Shown here: piece after piece, positions 1 to 9,031 of the stretch
Layout of the letters: every line of letters begins with the position of its first letter
How positions within the stretch are numbered: position 1 is the first letter of the stretch
From: Enterobacter chengduensis
GTDB lineage: Bacteria; Pseudomonadota; Gammaproteobacteria; Enterobacterales; Enterobacteriaceae
Reading direction: 5' to 3'
Length of the DNA stretch: 64,000 bases
Assembly: GCF_001984825.2 (NCBI RefSeq)
Contig: NZ_CP043318.1
Location: 2,728,001 to 2,792,000 of the forward strand
Notes under the pieces: generated by a model
What the model was told of the DNA's origin: nothing
The model's input: the letters and a program-made list of their open reading frames with translations, nothing else
Database searches by the model: none
Translations under genes and position numbers: made by a program

Positions 1-3
1 ATT

Positions 4-27
4 CCGGGCAACCGCTGCGTTGCCCGG
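4..27. repeat. Perfect inverted repeat upstream of hslJ
   Basis: Two 9-bp arms (CCGGGCAAC and its complement) flank a 6-base loop. There is no T-run on either side, so it is either the stem of a terminator for a gene left of the window (ldhA in E. coli order) or a REP-like palindrome. The rest of the first 122 bases shows no gene. Confidence 0.4.
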
Positions 28-122
28 TACATCCTCGCACTTTCAGATAAACCCCATTAACGCCCGGCAGAGTATCGTTACACTGGAAAAAGATTCACAG
101 TATTTATAGTTTGAGAAGAAAA

Positions 123-560
123 ATGAAAAAGCTCATCGCGTTAAGTGTTATTAGTCTTGTCCTTACCGGCTGCGTTAATCCGGGTAAAGCCTCCGTACAG
201 CCGGAGCAACTTAAGAGCCACCGCTTTGTGCTGGAAAATGTGAACGGTAAGGCCGTGAAGAGCGCGACAACGCAACCAGAAATCAGTTTTAACGCGCTGC
301 CTGATATCAGCCTGGTGGACAACATCAGCGTTTCTGGCCAGATGTGTAACCGCTTTAACGGCCAGGGGAAATTGTCCGAAGGCGAGCTTAAGGTGAAAAC
401 GCTGGCCATGACGCGCAAGCTCTGCACAGAACCGCAGCTGAATGAGCTGGATCAGGCCATCGGCGACATGCTGCGCAAAGGGGCGCAGGTCGACCTGACT
501 GAAGACCAGTTGACGCTGGCGACAGCCGATAAAACGCTGATGTTTAAGCGTGCAGAATAA
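123..560 (+). CDS. hslJ: HslJ, META-domain heat-shock lipoprotein
   Basis: A 145-aa protein with a lipoprotein signal peptide; the lipobox LTGC puts the modified cysteine at residue 17. The rest is one META/HslJ domain, about the usual family length. An upstream TTG gives a longer frame, but the ATG at 123 opens the signal peptide and follows GAGAAGAAA. In E. coli HslJ is heat-inducible and linked to novobiocin tolerance; the mechanism is not known. The gene converges tail-to-tail on ydbJ with no spacer and no visible terminator between them. The position next to ydbJ and nifJ is as in E. coli. Confidence 0.9.
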   Translation: MKKLIALSVISLVLTGCVNPGKASVQPEQLKSHRFVLENVNGKAVKSATTQPEISFNALPDISLVDNISVSGQMCNRFNGQGKLSEGELKVKTLAMTRKLCTEPQLNELDQAIGDMLRKGAQVDLTEDQLTLATADKTLMFKRAE

Positions 561-827
561 TCAGTAGTTACCGCAGCTTCCCACGGCAAGCGACTGCTCA
601 CTGCAGCGTTTGCCGTTTGGCAAGGCGCACATACCAATAGCAGAACCGTCAAGCTGTCGGGCGACGGACAGCGAACCGCCAATCATTGCGCAATTGGCCT
701 GACCTGAACTGGACATCGCCGCCTTCATTCCCGGCGCGACGTGAGCGGCCGTAGCCTGCTGGACTGGTTCACTGCTACATGCCGACAATAATAGTGCGGC
801 ACACCCTACCCAAAATGCTGAGCGCAT
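561..827 (-). CDS. ydbJ: YdbJ, small DUF333 lipoprotein
   Basis: An 88-aa protein. The longer frame to 947 lacks a signal sequence, while the ATG at 827 starts a clear lipoprotein signal (lipobox LSAC, Cys17) and follows the strong ribosome site GGGGGAGAG. The C-terminal half is a DUF333 domain, with a Cys-containing CAMIGG start and paired cysteines near the end. It is probably anchored in the outer membrane; its function is unknown. It converges on hslJ and ends at the adjacent base. Confidence 0.85.
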   Translation of the reverse strand: MRSAFWVGCAALLLSACSSEPVQQATAAHVAPGMKAAMSSSGQANCAMIGGSLSVARQLDGSAIGMCALPNGKRCSEQSLAVGSCGNY

Positions 828-1098
828 GCTCTCTCCCCCATAAATAATGCGAAACCTATGCATAATAGGCATCACGTCCCGTGCCGTCGAGAGTGGAAGT
901 GCGTATTTATGCGCTCCAGAAACAATTTCTCGCAATTTTTTCGCCAAAAGTTTGATCTACACATTGATGGTGGGAATACCCAGGACACAAAAGCGAAAAT
1001 CGTAAAATCCCCCGTTTGCTAGAATACACAGATAATATTCAGGGTTTGTCGCCGTAATACAGACCCCTATTTTTTGCGCAATGTAAGGGTGTTGTCCT

Positions 1099-4000
1099 AT
1101 GCAAACTATTGACGGTAATGGTGCAGTTGCCTCAGTCGCCTTCCGCACCAGTGAAGTTATCGCCATCTACCCGATTACGCCAAGTTCGACCATGGCTGAG
1201 CAGGCGGACGCCTGGGCGGGTAACGGGTTAAAAAACGTCTGGGGCGATGTCCCGAGAGTGGTTGAAATGCAGTCCGAGGCCGGCGCGATCGCCACGGTCC
1301 ACGGCGCGCTACAGACCGGTGCGCTTTCCACGTCGTTCACCTCCTCACAGGGATTGTTGTTAATGATCCCGACGCTGTACAAGCTCGCCGGGCAACTGAC
1401 CCCCTTCGTTCTGCACGTCGCGGCGCGCACCGTTGCTACCCACGCGCTCTCCATCTTTGGCGATCACTCTGACGTGATGGCCGTGCGCCAGACCGGCTGC
1501 GCGATGCTGTGCGCCAGCAGCGTTCAGGAAGCCCAGGACTTTGCCTTAATTTCGCATATCGCCACGCTCAAAAGCCGCGTGCCGTTTATTCACTTCTTTG
1601 ATGGTTTCCGCACCTCTCACGAGATCAACAAAATCGTCCCGCTGGCCGACGAGACTATCCTGAACCTGCTCCCGCAGGCGGACATCGACGCGCATCGCGC
1701 CCGGGCCCTGAACCCGGAACATCCGGTGATTCGCGGAACGTCGGCCAATCCGGATACCTATTTCCAGTCCCGCGAGGCCACGAACCCGTGGTACAACGCC
1801 GTTTACGATCATGTTGAACAGGCGATGAATGACTTTGCCGCCGCAACCGGTCGTGAATACAAACCGTTTGAATACTACGGCCATCCGCAGGCGGAGCGTG
1901 TGATTGTGCTGATGGGGTCAGCCATCGGGACCTGCGAAGAGGTGGTTGACGAGCTGCTGACGCGCGGCGAAAAGGTGGGCGTGCTTAAGGTGCGCCTCTA
2001 TCGTCCGTTCTCGGCTAAACATCTGCTTTCCGTTCTGCCTGAAAGCGCGCGCGCTGTGGCGGTACTCGATCGTACCAAAGAGCCGGGCGCGCAGGCGGAA
2101 CCGCTTTATCTGGACGTGATGACCGCCCTGGCCGAAGCCTTTAACAATGGCGAGCGCGAAACGCTGCCGCGCGCGATCGGGGGGCGCTACGGTTTGTCCT
2201 CCAAAGAGTTCGGGCCGGACTGCGTGCTGGCGGTATTTAACGAGCTCAGCGAAGCGAAGCCGAAGCCGCGCTTTACCGTCGGCATCTATGACGATGTAAC
2301 CAACCTGTCCCTGCCGTTGCCGGAAAACACCCTGCCATCGACCGCCAGGCTTGAGGCGCTGTTCTATGGTCTGGGCAGCGACGGCAGCGTCTCCGCGACC
2401 AAAAACAACATCAAAATCATCGGTAACTCCACGCCGTGGTACGCCCAGGGGTACTTCGTTTATGACTCCAAGAAAGCCGGCGGCCTGACCGTTTCGCACC
2501 TGCGCGTGAGCGAACAGCCCATCCGCTCGGCGTATCTTATTTCTCAGGCTGATTTTGTTGGCTGTCACCAGCTGCAGTTCATCGATAAATACCAGATGGC
2601 CGAGCGCCTGAAGCCCGGCGGTATTTTCCTTCTGAACACGCCGTACGGCGCGGATGAGGTCTGGTCGCGCCTGCCGCAGGAAGTGCAGGCGGTGCTGAAC
2701 CAGAAAAAAGCCCGGTTCTATGTGGTCAACGCCGCCAAAATTGCCCGCGAATGCGGCCTTGCTGCGCGTATTAATACCGTGATGCAGATGGCCTTCTTCC
2801 ATCTGACGAATATCCTGCCGGGCGACAGCGCGCTCGCGGAACTGCAGGGCGCAATTGCCAAAAGCTACAGCAGCAAGGGCCAGGAGCTGGTCGAGCGAAA
2901 CTGGCAGGCGCTGGCGCTGGCCCGCGAATCCCTGTTTGAGGTGCCGCTGCAGCCGGTCAATGCCGCCAGCCCGAACCGCCCTCCGGTGGTGTCCGACGCG
3001 GCGCCTGACTTCGTGAAAACCGTTACGGCGGCGATGCTGGCCGGTCTGGGCGACGCCCTGCCCGTCTCGGCGCTGCCGCCGGATGGAACGTGGCCGATGG
3101 GCACCACCCGTTGGGAAAAACGCAACATCGCCGAAGAAATTCCCATCTGGAAAGAGGAGCTGTGCACCCAGTGTAACCACTGCGTCGCGGCCTGCCCGCA
3201 CTCGGCCATTCGCGCCAAAGTGGTATCACCGGAAGAGATGGAAACCGCGCCGGCCAGCCTGCACTCCCTGGACGTGAAATCCCGCGATATGCGCGGACAG
3301 AAATACGTTCTCCAGGTCGCGCCGGAAGATTGCACCGGCTGTAACCTGTGCGTTGAGGTTTGCCCGGCGAAGGACAGGCAGAATCCTGAAATTAAAGCCA
3401 TCAATATGATGTCGCGCCTGGAGCACGTCGAAGAGGAAAAGGTCAATTACGACTTCTTCCTGAATCTGCCGGAAATCGACCGTAGCAAGCTGGAACGTAT
3501 TGATATCCGCACATCACAGCTGATCACGCCGCTGTTTGAGTACTCAGGCGCCTGCTCCGGCTGCGGTGAAACGCCGTATATCAAGCTGCTTACCCAGCTG
3601 TACGGTGACCGGATGTTGATTGCCAACGCAACCGGCTGTTCGTCCATCTATGGCGGCAATTTGCCTTCCACGCCGTACACCACTGATGAGCATGGTCGCG
3701 GACCGGCCTGGGCAAACTCGCTGTTTGAGGACAACGCCGAGTTTGGTCTGGGCTTCCGCCTGACCGTTGACCAGCACCGCGCGCGCGTGATGCGCCTGCT
3801 GGAACAGTTCGCCGGACAGATCCCCGCCGAGCTCAATGACGCGCTTCACGCGGACGCGACGCCGGAAGCGCGTCGTGAGCAGGTTGCTGAGCTGCGCCGT
3901 GCGCTACAGGGCGTGGCGGGGACCGAACAGCTGCTGACCGACGCTGACGCCCTGGTCGAAAAATCGATCTGGCTAATTGGCGGCGACGGCTGGGCTTACG

Positions 4001-4623
4001 ATATCGGCTTCGGCGGGCTGGATCACGTGTTGAGCCTGACCGAAAACGTCAACATTCTGGTTCTGGATACGCAGTGTTATTCCAATACCGGCGGTCAGGC
4101 GTCGAAAGCCACACCGCTAGGCGCCGTAACAAAATTCGGTGAACACGGGAAACGCAAGGCGCGCAAAGATCTCGGCGTGAGCATGATGATGTACGGCCAC
4201 GTTTACGTGGCGCAAATCTCGCTGGGTGCCCAGCTTAACCAGACGGTAAAAGCGATTCAGGAAGCGGAAGCGTACCCGGGTCCGTCGCTGATTATTGCCT
4301 ACAGCCCTTGCGAGGAGCATGGCTACGACCTGGCGCTCAGCCACGATCAGATGCGACAGCTGACCGCGACCGGCTTCTGGCCGCTGTACCGGTTCGACCC
4401 GCGCCGTGCGGACGAAGGTAAGTTACCGCTGGCGCTGGACTCTCGTCCACCGTCAGATGCCCTGTCCGAGACGTTAATGCAGGAACAACGGTTCCGTCGT
4501 CTTAACGCGCAGCAGCCGGAAGTGGCTGAACAGCTGTGGAAAGATGCCGCTGTGGACCTGCAAAAGCGCTATGACTTCCTGGCGCAAATGGCGGGTAAAG
4601 CCGAAAAACCGACCAGCGACTAG
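1099..4623 (+). CDS. nifJ: NifJ (YdbK) pyruvate:flavodoxin/ferredoxin oxidoreductase
   Basis: A 1174-aa single-chain enzyme that converts pyruvate and CoA to acetyl-CoA and CO2 while reducing flavodoxin or ferredoxin. Domain order is the usual one: pyrimidine-binding domain, gamma domain, domain II, a 2x[4Fe-4S] ferredoxin insert with CxxCxxCxxxC motifs near residues 688 and 744, a further cluster motif CSGCGE near 817, and the TPP-binding GGDGWAYD segment near 961. The length matches the family. AAGGGTG lies 7 bases before the ATG. It is monocistronic with its own terminator. In E. coli the orthologue is expressed at low level and responds to oxidative or anaerobic conditions. Confidence 0.95.
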   Translation: MQTIDGNGAVASVAFRTSEVIAIYPITPSSTMAEQADAWAGNGLKNVWGDVPRVVEMQSEAGAIATVHGALQTGALSTSFTSSQGLLLMIPTLYKLAGQLTPFVLHVAARTVATHALSIFGDHSDVMAVRQTGCAMLCASSVQEAQDFALISHIATLKSRVPFIHFFDGFRTSHEINKIVPLADETILNLLPQADIDAHRARALNPEHPVIRGTSANPDTYFQSREATNPWYNAVYDHVEQAMNDFAAATGREYKPFEYYGHPQAERVIVLMGSAIGTCEEVVDELLTRGEKVGVLKVRLYRPFSAKHLLSVLPESARAVAVLDRTKEPGAQAEPLYLDVMTALAEAFNNGERETLPRAIGGRYGLSSKEFGPDCVLAVFNELSEAKPKPRFTVGIYDDVTNLSLPLPENTLPSTARLEALFYGLGSDGSVSATKNNIKIIGNSTPWYAQGYFVYDSKKAGGLTVSHLRVSEQPIRSAYLISQADFVGCHQLQFIDKYQMAERLKPGGIFLLNTPYGADEVWSRLPQEVQAVLNQKKARFYVVNAAKIARECGLAARINTVMQMAFFHLTNILPGDSALAELQGAIAKSYSSKGQELVERNWQALALARESLFEVPLQPVNAASPNRPPVVSDAAPDFVKTVTAAMLAGLGDALPVSALPPDGTWPMGTTRWEKRNIAEEIPIWKEELCTQCNHCVAACPHSAIRAKVVSPEEMETAPASLHSLDVKSRDMRGQKYVLQVAPEDCTGCNLCVEVCPAKDRQNPEIKAINMMSRLEHVEEEKVNYDFFLNLPEIDRSKLERIDIRTSQLITPLFEYSGACSGCGETPYIKLLTQLYGDRMLIANATGCSSIYGGNLPSTPYTTDEHGRGPAWANSLFEDNAEFGLGFRLTVDQHRARVMRLLEQFAGQIPAELNDALHADATPEARREQVAELRRALQGVAGTEQLLTDADALVEKSIWLIGGDGWAYDIGFGGLDHVLSLTENVNILVLDTQCYSNTGGQASKATPLGAVTKFGEHGKRKARKDLGVSMMMYGHVYVAQISLGAQLNQTVKAIQEAEAYPGPSLIIAYSPCEEHGYDLALSHDQMRQLTATGFWPLYRFDPRRADEGKLPLALDSRPPSDALSETLMQEQRFRRLNAQQPEVAEQLWKDAAVDLQKRYDFLAQMAGKAEKPTSD

Positions 4624-4630
4624 TGCCTCT

Positions 4631-4655
4631 GCCCGGCTTGTCCGGGCATTTTTTT
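4631..4655 (+). terminator. Intrinsic terminator of nifJ
   Basis: Stem GCCCGG/CCGGGC with a 5-base loop, then ATTTTTTT, starting 8 bases after the nifJ stop. It lies back-to-back with the terminator of micC, which arrives from the other strand. Confidence 0.85.
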
Positions 4656-4660
4656 GCCAT

Positions 4661-4775
4661 AAAAAAAGCCCGGCGTATTCACACCGGGCAAATCCAAATA
4701 ATCAATGAAAATCTATTTAGTTTCCTTAATAGCATTCACGTTAATTATGGATGAATCATCTTAAAGGCATATAAC
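4661..4775 (-). ncRNA. micC: MicC, Hfq-dependent porin-regulating small RNA
   Basis: Read on the minus strand, the segment starts GTTATATGCCTTTA, which as I remember it is the exact 5' end of E. coli MicC, the part that pairs with the ompC leader. It ends about 115 nt later in a GCCCGG/CCGGGC hairpin followed by seven T residues. E. coli MicC is about 109 nt and lies in the same place, between nifJ (ydbK) and ompN and opposite to ompN. A plausible -10 (TAGTCT) sits 8-13 bases upstream of the start. The middle of the RNA has diverged from E. coli, whereas the seed and terminator are kept. Known role: repression of outer-membrane porin mRNAs. Confidence 0.85.
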
Positions 4776-5012
4776 GCCGTCAAGACTACCTTAATTAACG
4801 GCTGATTAATAATTTCAATTTAATATACTTCACCTTAAATCATTCATAAAACCAATGATCATTTCCACTGATTTATTCGGTTTAGATTTTACTTAGTTCG
4901 TAACAATTCTATTTTATTACTCTTACACGGGAGTGATTTAGCATGGGACAACTTTCTCATTCTGAAAGTTCAACAGGTAATTAAATAAAAACAACTGCAA
5001 AGGAATATCACA

Positions 5013-6122
5013 ATGCAAAGAAAAGTACTGGCCCTGATGATTCCGGCTCTGTTAATGGCTGGCGCAACGCATGCAGCAGAGATTTATAATAAAGACGGCA
5101 ACAAATTGGATCTGTACGGGAAAGTAGATGGTCTGCACTATTTCTCCGACGACAAAGGCGCTGACGGGGATCAAACCTACATGCGTCTGGGCTTCAAAGG
5201 CGAAACCCAGATCAACGACATGATGACCGGCTATGCGCAGTGGGAATACAACATTCAGGCCAATAATACCGAAGGATCGGATAACCAGTCCTGGACGCGT
5301 CTGGCCTTCGCCGGTGTGAAAGTGGGCGATTACGGCTCTTTCGATTACGGTCGTAACTACGGCGTACTGTACGACGTGGAAGGCTGGACCGATATGCTGC
5401 CTGAGTTCGGCGGCGACTCCTACACCAAAGCCGACAACTTCATGACCAGTCGCGCAAACGGCGTGGCAACCTACCGTAACACCGACTTCTATGGTCTGGT
5501 GCAGGGTCTGAACTTTGCGCTGCAGTATCAGGGCAAGAATGAAGACGCCAGCAACAATCAGGAAGGCACCAACAACGGTCGCGACACGCGTCACGAGAAC
5601 GGCGATGGTTTCGGTATTTCTACCACCTATGACTTCGGCATGGGGATCAGTGCGGGTGCCGCCTATGCTTCTTCTGACCGTACCAATGACCAGATGATGA
5701 ATACCACTGCGGGCGGTGACAAAGCGGATGCCTGGACTGCGGGCCTGAAATATGACGCCAACAATATCTATCTGGCGGCAATGTATTCTGAAACCCGCAA
5801 CATGACCCCGTACGGCAATCACACCGACGCCGTGGCGAACAAAACTTAAAACTTTGAGGTGACCGCGCAGTATCAGTTCGACTTCGGCCTGCGTCCGACC
5901 CTCTCCTACCTGCAGTCTAAAGGTAAGGACCTCGGCAACGGTCAGGGCGACCAGGATCTGGTTAAATACGCTGACGTTGGCGCGACCTACTACTTCAACA
6001 AAAACATGTCCACCTACGTTGATTACAAAATCAACCTGCTGGATGAAGATGACAGCTTCTACAAAAACAACGGCATCGGTACGGATGATGTCGTGGCACT
6101 GGGCCTGGTTTACCAGTTCTGA
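5013..6122 (+). pseudogene. ompN: OmpN-type general porin gene interrupted by an in-frame TAA
   Basis: The frame codes for a trimeric porin of 369 residues with a typical signal peptide (cut after ATHA) and the loop-3 constriction motif PEFGGD. Codon 279 (5847-5849) is TAA. The same frame then continues for 90 more codons to the canonical C-terminal Phe at 6119, with clear porin strands. Porins of this family read K-T-Q-N-F here, so a single C-to-T change (CAA to TAA) explains the stop. The 278-aa product would lack the last strands and the terminal Phe signal used for outer-membrane assembly, so it should not form a pore. Ribosome site AAAGGAA precedes the ATG. Neighbours nifJ and micC identify the locus as ompN. 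Confidence 0.9.
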
Positions 6123-6130
6123 TTGTCAGG

Positions 6131-6160
6131 GCCCGCATCCTGATGCGGGCTCGTTTTTTT
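6131..6160 (+). terminator. Intrinsic terminator after the porin gene
   Basis: A 9-bp stem (GCCCGCATC with GATGCGGGC) and a 2-base loop, then TCGTTTTTTT. It still follows the ancestral porin stop codon at 6122. Confidence 0.9.
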
Positions 6161-6267
6161 GAAACTCGTCACAAAAGACAGCTTCAGAAAGCGGTTGGTT
6201 GAGGGTAAGTTGAAAGAAAGCTGGTTAAACTTCGGTGATAGCCCTTTCGTCACTAAGGATAACAGCG

Positions 6268-6393
6268 TTGTTTAGTCGTGTATCCCTTGCAGTACTTACC
6301 CTTTTAGCTATTCTGTGGATGGCGTTAATTTTTGATTTTGGTGATATTGTCGGGCATCTCGGCGCGCTATTAAACCATCTGGATGGCAGTTAA
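6268..6393 (+). CDS. Predicted 41-aa single-pass membrane micro-protein
   Basis: A short frame starting at TTG, 8 bases after AAGGA, and ending at TAA. The product has a hydrophobic stretch at about residues 5-22 followed by a short tail with acidic residues and histidines. No ATG exists in the right position. It lies between the porin terminator and a gene on the other strand, so it would be transcribed alone. I do not recognise the family. Support is the ribosome site, the transmembrane profile and the clean frame. Confidence 0.5.
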   Translation: MFSRVSLAVLTLLAILWMALIFDFGDIVGHLGALLNHLDGS

Positions 6394-6424
6394 CTATACT
6401 GATTAAAAAGCGGCCAGACGGCAA

Positions 6425-6847
6425 TCATCCCTGCTCTTCCCCTTTCTCGCGAAATGAGAGATAGCCAAATACCCCACTTTCCCCATCTGAGGGATGATTT
6501 ACGCCGTCCATCACCTTCATCTCATGAAAATCAAAAGGTGAAACGTTTTCAAGACAGGCGACATTCACGCCGTATTCGTTTGGGTTAGAACGTCGCTGAT
6601 GGAACGTATAAATCCCACACACCGAGCAGAAGAAATGCCGTGCCGTTCCCGTATTGAAGCGGTACTCGGTGAGTTTATCCTGACCTTTGGTGACGGTAAT
6701 TCCTGATAACGGCGCAGAAACGACGACCGCGCCCCGCATGCGACAAAAGGAACAGCTGCAGCGCCGCACGGTGTTCAGGTCATCCGTAAGCTCAACGGTA
6801 AACGTCACCGCGCCGCAATGGCATTTCGCTTTACGAGCCTCAGCCAT
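6425..6847 (-). CDS. GFA/CENP-V family zinc protein
   Basis: A 140-aa protein of the glutathione-dependent formaldehyde-activating (Gfa) fold. The zinc-binding cysteines are all present: CHC at residues 9-11, CSCSFC near 30-35 and CSVC near 74-77, with the usual ARHFFCSVCG motif. Most members have no proven substrate; a link to formaldehyde or another small electrophile is family inference only. It starts 3 bases after the stop of the 65-aa gene upstream, so the two form one transcript. Confidence 0.8.
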   Translation of the reverse strand: MAEARKAKCHCGAVTFTVELTDDLNTVRRCSCSFCRMRGAVVVSAPLSGITVTKGQDKLTEYRFNTGTARHFFCSVCGIYTFHQRRSNPNEYGVNVACLENVSPFDFHEMKVMDGVNHPSDGESGVFGYLSFREKGEEQG

Positions 6848-6850
6848 GGC

Positions 6851-7048
6851 CTATACCCCTTTTCTTACCAGCTCGGCGGCTTTCACGAAAACCTCGTCTT
6901 CTACACCGTCGCCCTTTTGCCTGCCGAGCCTGACCAGCTCATCGACAATACTGTTGCGATGGATCGGTTTCTGCGCAGACACCAGTCCAATAACGGCGGC
7001 CCCAATCGCCAGCCCCACTAATCCAGTTTGTTCATCTTTGTTTTTCAT
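6851..7048 (-). CDS. Small hypothetical protein, 65 aa
   Basis: The second of two close ATGs is chosen because AGGAG lies 7 bases before it, while it almost touches the first. The protein has a lysine-rich N-terminus, a glycine/alanine-rich hydrophobic segment (about residues 9-25) and a charged amphipathic C-terminal half. It is first in a two-gene unit with the GFA protein. The family is not recognised; it may be a membrane-associated partner of the GFA protein. Confidence 0.6.
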   Translation of the reverse strand: MKNKDEQTGLVGLAIGAAVIGLVSAQKPIHRNSIVDELVRLGRQKGDGVEDEVFVKAAELVRKGV

Positions 7049-7138
7049 AATCATGCTCCTGGTACAACAAACAAGCGTAGCAGGAATACGGTAAAACGGA
7101 ATGCCGGACACACGCTCTGTGAATATTATTTAAACAGT

Positions 7139-8170
7139 TCAGGCAGGTACGACTTCCAGAATCGACAGATACGAACGGGTGTCTATTATTTTGTTCAATT
7201 TCAGGTTGGTCTGTTCAAACAAGGCCTGATACTCAGACTCTGTTCGTGCCCGTCCTCCATCAAAGCTTGTTAACAGAAGAAGGTCAATTTCAAATCGACC
7301 CTGTTCATTGTTTTCTTTTTTAATAAGCGGCTCAAAAATTAATAGCCGGGAATTTTCTTTCATTACATTTCTGCAGCATTGAAGTATCTGAATGGACTTC
7401 TCATCAGGCCAGTCCATCAAAATATACTTAAGCAGGTAAATGTCTGCTACAGGACAGGCTTCAAAAAAGCTGCCCTCAACGGTCTCCCATCGACAATTAT
7501 CATTTAACAGGTGCAGTCGATTCCGCTCAAGCACGTCTTTTTGATCGAAAAGGATCCCTGTTAAGGTCGGATTTCGACGTAAAACGGCCAGCAATAAATT
7601 ACCCAGCCCACCGGCGATATCGGCAACGACAGCGTTTTGAGGGAACGAATAGCTATCTGCAATGACTTCATTCTCTACGGATGACATAGAGGCCATACCG
7701 GCATGAAAAATGTTGCTGTCAGCCCCCCTATCGTCATGCTGCCAGTAGTCGTAAAAAGGCTTGCCAAATAATTCATTAAACACAGGTTTGCCTTGCAGTA
7801 TCTCATCCATTTTAGCCGCTGGCTGCCAGAATGTTTGGTCTGTCAGCATGAGCACCGCCGCACGCAAGGAAAATTCATGCTCAGAGCACAGGAATTGTGC
7901 GGAAGGGCTAAGACTGTATTCAGCTTGAGATAATTCGTTGAAAACTCCACGAGAGGACAATAAGCGCATGATTCGATGAAGATAGTCAACGTCGACATTC
8001 AACTCCTTCGCCAGTTTCTTGACGGATTTTTTTCCTTCAACCAGATGATCTGCGACGCCTAATACCGCGACCGCCCGAAGTGCAGCCTGCCAGACAAAAC
8101 CCATGCTTTGCTCTAACAAACACATTCCTTCTTTACGGCTCAGTAAATCCAGACTATTGCGTTGTGACAT
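7139..8170 (-). CDS. SAM-dependent O-methyltransferase, family 2 (plant-OMT/HIOMT type)
   Basis: 343 aa from the ATG at 8170, which follows AAGGAGC by 7 bases; the longer frame to 8257 lacks a ribosome site. The N-terminal third is a winged-helix dimerisation domain. The SAM-binding motif VADIAGGLGNLL lies near residue 182, and the family motif LKYILMDWPDEKS, which carries the region around the catalytic base, lies near 247. Such enzymes methylate small phenolic or secondary-metabolite hydroxyls. No biosynthetic neighbours are present, so the substrate cannot be inferred. The gene stands alone. Confidence 0.75.
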   Translation of the reverse strand: MSQRNSLDLLSRKEGMCLLEQSMGFVWQAALRAVAVLGVADHLVEGKKSVKKLAKELNVDVDYLHRIMRLLSSRGVFNELSQAEYSLSPSAQFLCSEHEFSLRAAVLMLTDQTFWQPAAKMDEILQGKPVFNELFGKPFYDYWQHDDRGADSNIFHAGMASMSSVENEVIADSYSFPQNAVVADIAGGLGNLLLAVLRRNPTLTGILFDQKDVLERNRLHLLNDNCRWETVEGSFFEACPVADIYLLKYILMDWPDEKSIQILQCCRNVMKENSRLLIFEPLIKKENNEQGRFEIDLLLLTSFDGGRARTESEYQALFEQTNLKLNKIIDTRSYLSILEVVPA

Positions 8171-8393
8171 TTTCTGCTCCTTACCAATAAAGATGCGCTG
8201 AACAACTGAAACGCCGCTAGCAAGCGTAAGTCTGGTAATGAGCTTTATCCACAACATCAGAAAGGATTATTTATGCAGTTTCGTACCGTTTAGCATACAC
8301 TCCATTTAAATACGTAAAAAAACAGGGCCACTTACTCGTCATCTTGATTAGTAACACCATGATATTATTATTTTATAAATGATTTCTATTAAA

Positions 8394-8420
8394 CAAAAAA
8401 TGCCTGTCGTGAGACGGGCA
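8394..8420 (-). terminator. Intrinsic terminator of the 149-aa exported-protein gene
   Basis: On the minus strand a stem built from TGCCCGTC and GACAGGCA is followed by TTTTTT. It begins 8 bases after the stop of the gene ending at 8429. The stretch between this and the methyltransferase start (8171-8393) holds no gene I can see. Confidence 0.8.
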
Positions 8421-8428
8421 TTGCATAG

Positions 8429-8878
8429 TTAGAATCTCGGCGCGAGTCCATATTTTGGCGTGTTGATATTTGCCGACCAAATTTTGATATCGTTTTGCAG
8501 GAGAATAGTGAAATCAGATTTCAGATGCATCACCATGCCATTGACGCTTTCCGCATCCACCACTGAAAAATGCTCAATTCTGTTTTGCCCTATCTGGACA
8601 CAATTATATTTGGCGGGCAGCACTTTACCATTGACATTTAGCGGTAGATTATTCTCACCACAGCGGCCTTCCGTAATATAAGACACGAGCAAATTAGCGG
8701 ATTTCCTCCCAGGCTGGAATACGCTCACCATGACGGGAGAACCTGCCGAGGTCTGCGTCATATCGTAAAGCACCGCATTTTTCATATACCAGGTATTATA
8801 TTCCCGCTCCTGAAAAGCGGACCAGGCAGGCGCAGAAAAAAACGCCAACACTGCCAGCATAAGAGATACTATTTTCAT
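8429..8878 (-). CDS. Exported protein of unknown function, 149 aa
   Basis: A clear Sec signal peptide (MKIVSLMLAVLAFFSAPAWS, cut near Ala20/Ala21) precedes a soluble domain of about 129 residues with two cysteines (about 73 and 92) that could pair in the periplasm. It has no lipobox or membrane segment. It is a single-gene unit with its own terminator. I do not recognise the family. Confidence 0.65.
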   Translation of the reverse strand: MKIVSLMLAVLAFFSAPAWSAFQEREYNTWYMKNAVLYDMTQTSAGSPVMVSVFQPGRKSANLLVSYITEGRCGENNLPLNVNGKVLPAKYNCVQIGQNRIEHFSVVDAESVNGMVMHLKSDFTILLQNDIKIWSANINTPKYGLAPRF

Positions 8879-9031
8879 GGGATGTCATCGTCCGTGGTGT
8901 TGCTCGTATTATTCAGATTGTGCAAAAAACAGCAACAACTTAAGAATAGTCCTACTACTATTGGCAGTGAAGGAGGGTTAATTGACGCATGCGCGATGGG
9001 GTCTGTCTCCTGTTGCTAACGTATATTCGCT

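Noticed and set aside
828..1098. Possible FNR box upstream of nifJ (TTTGAT ... ATTGAT)
   Set aside because: The two halves are direct, not inverted, repeats and do not fit TTGAT-N4-ATCAA.
1918..3201. Minus-strand 427-aa open frame
   Set aside because: Shadow of nifJ in high-GC sequence; arginine- and glycine-rich composition and no ribosome site.
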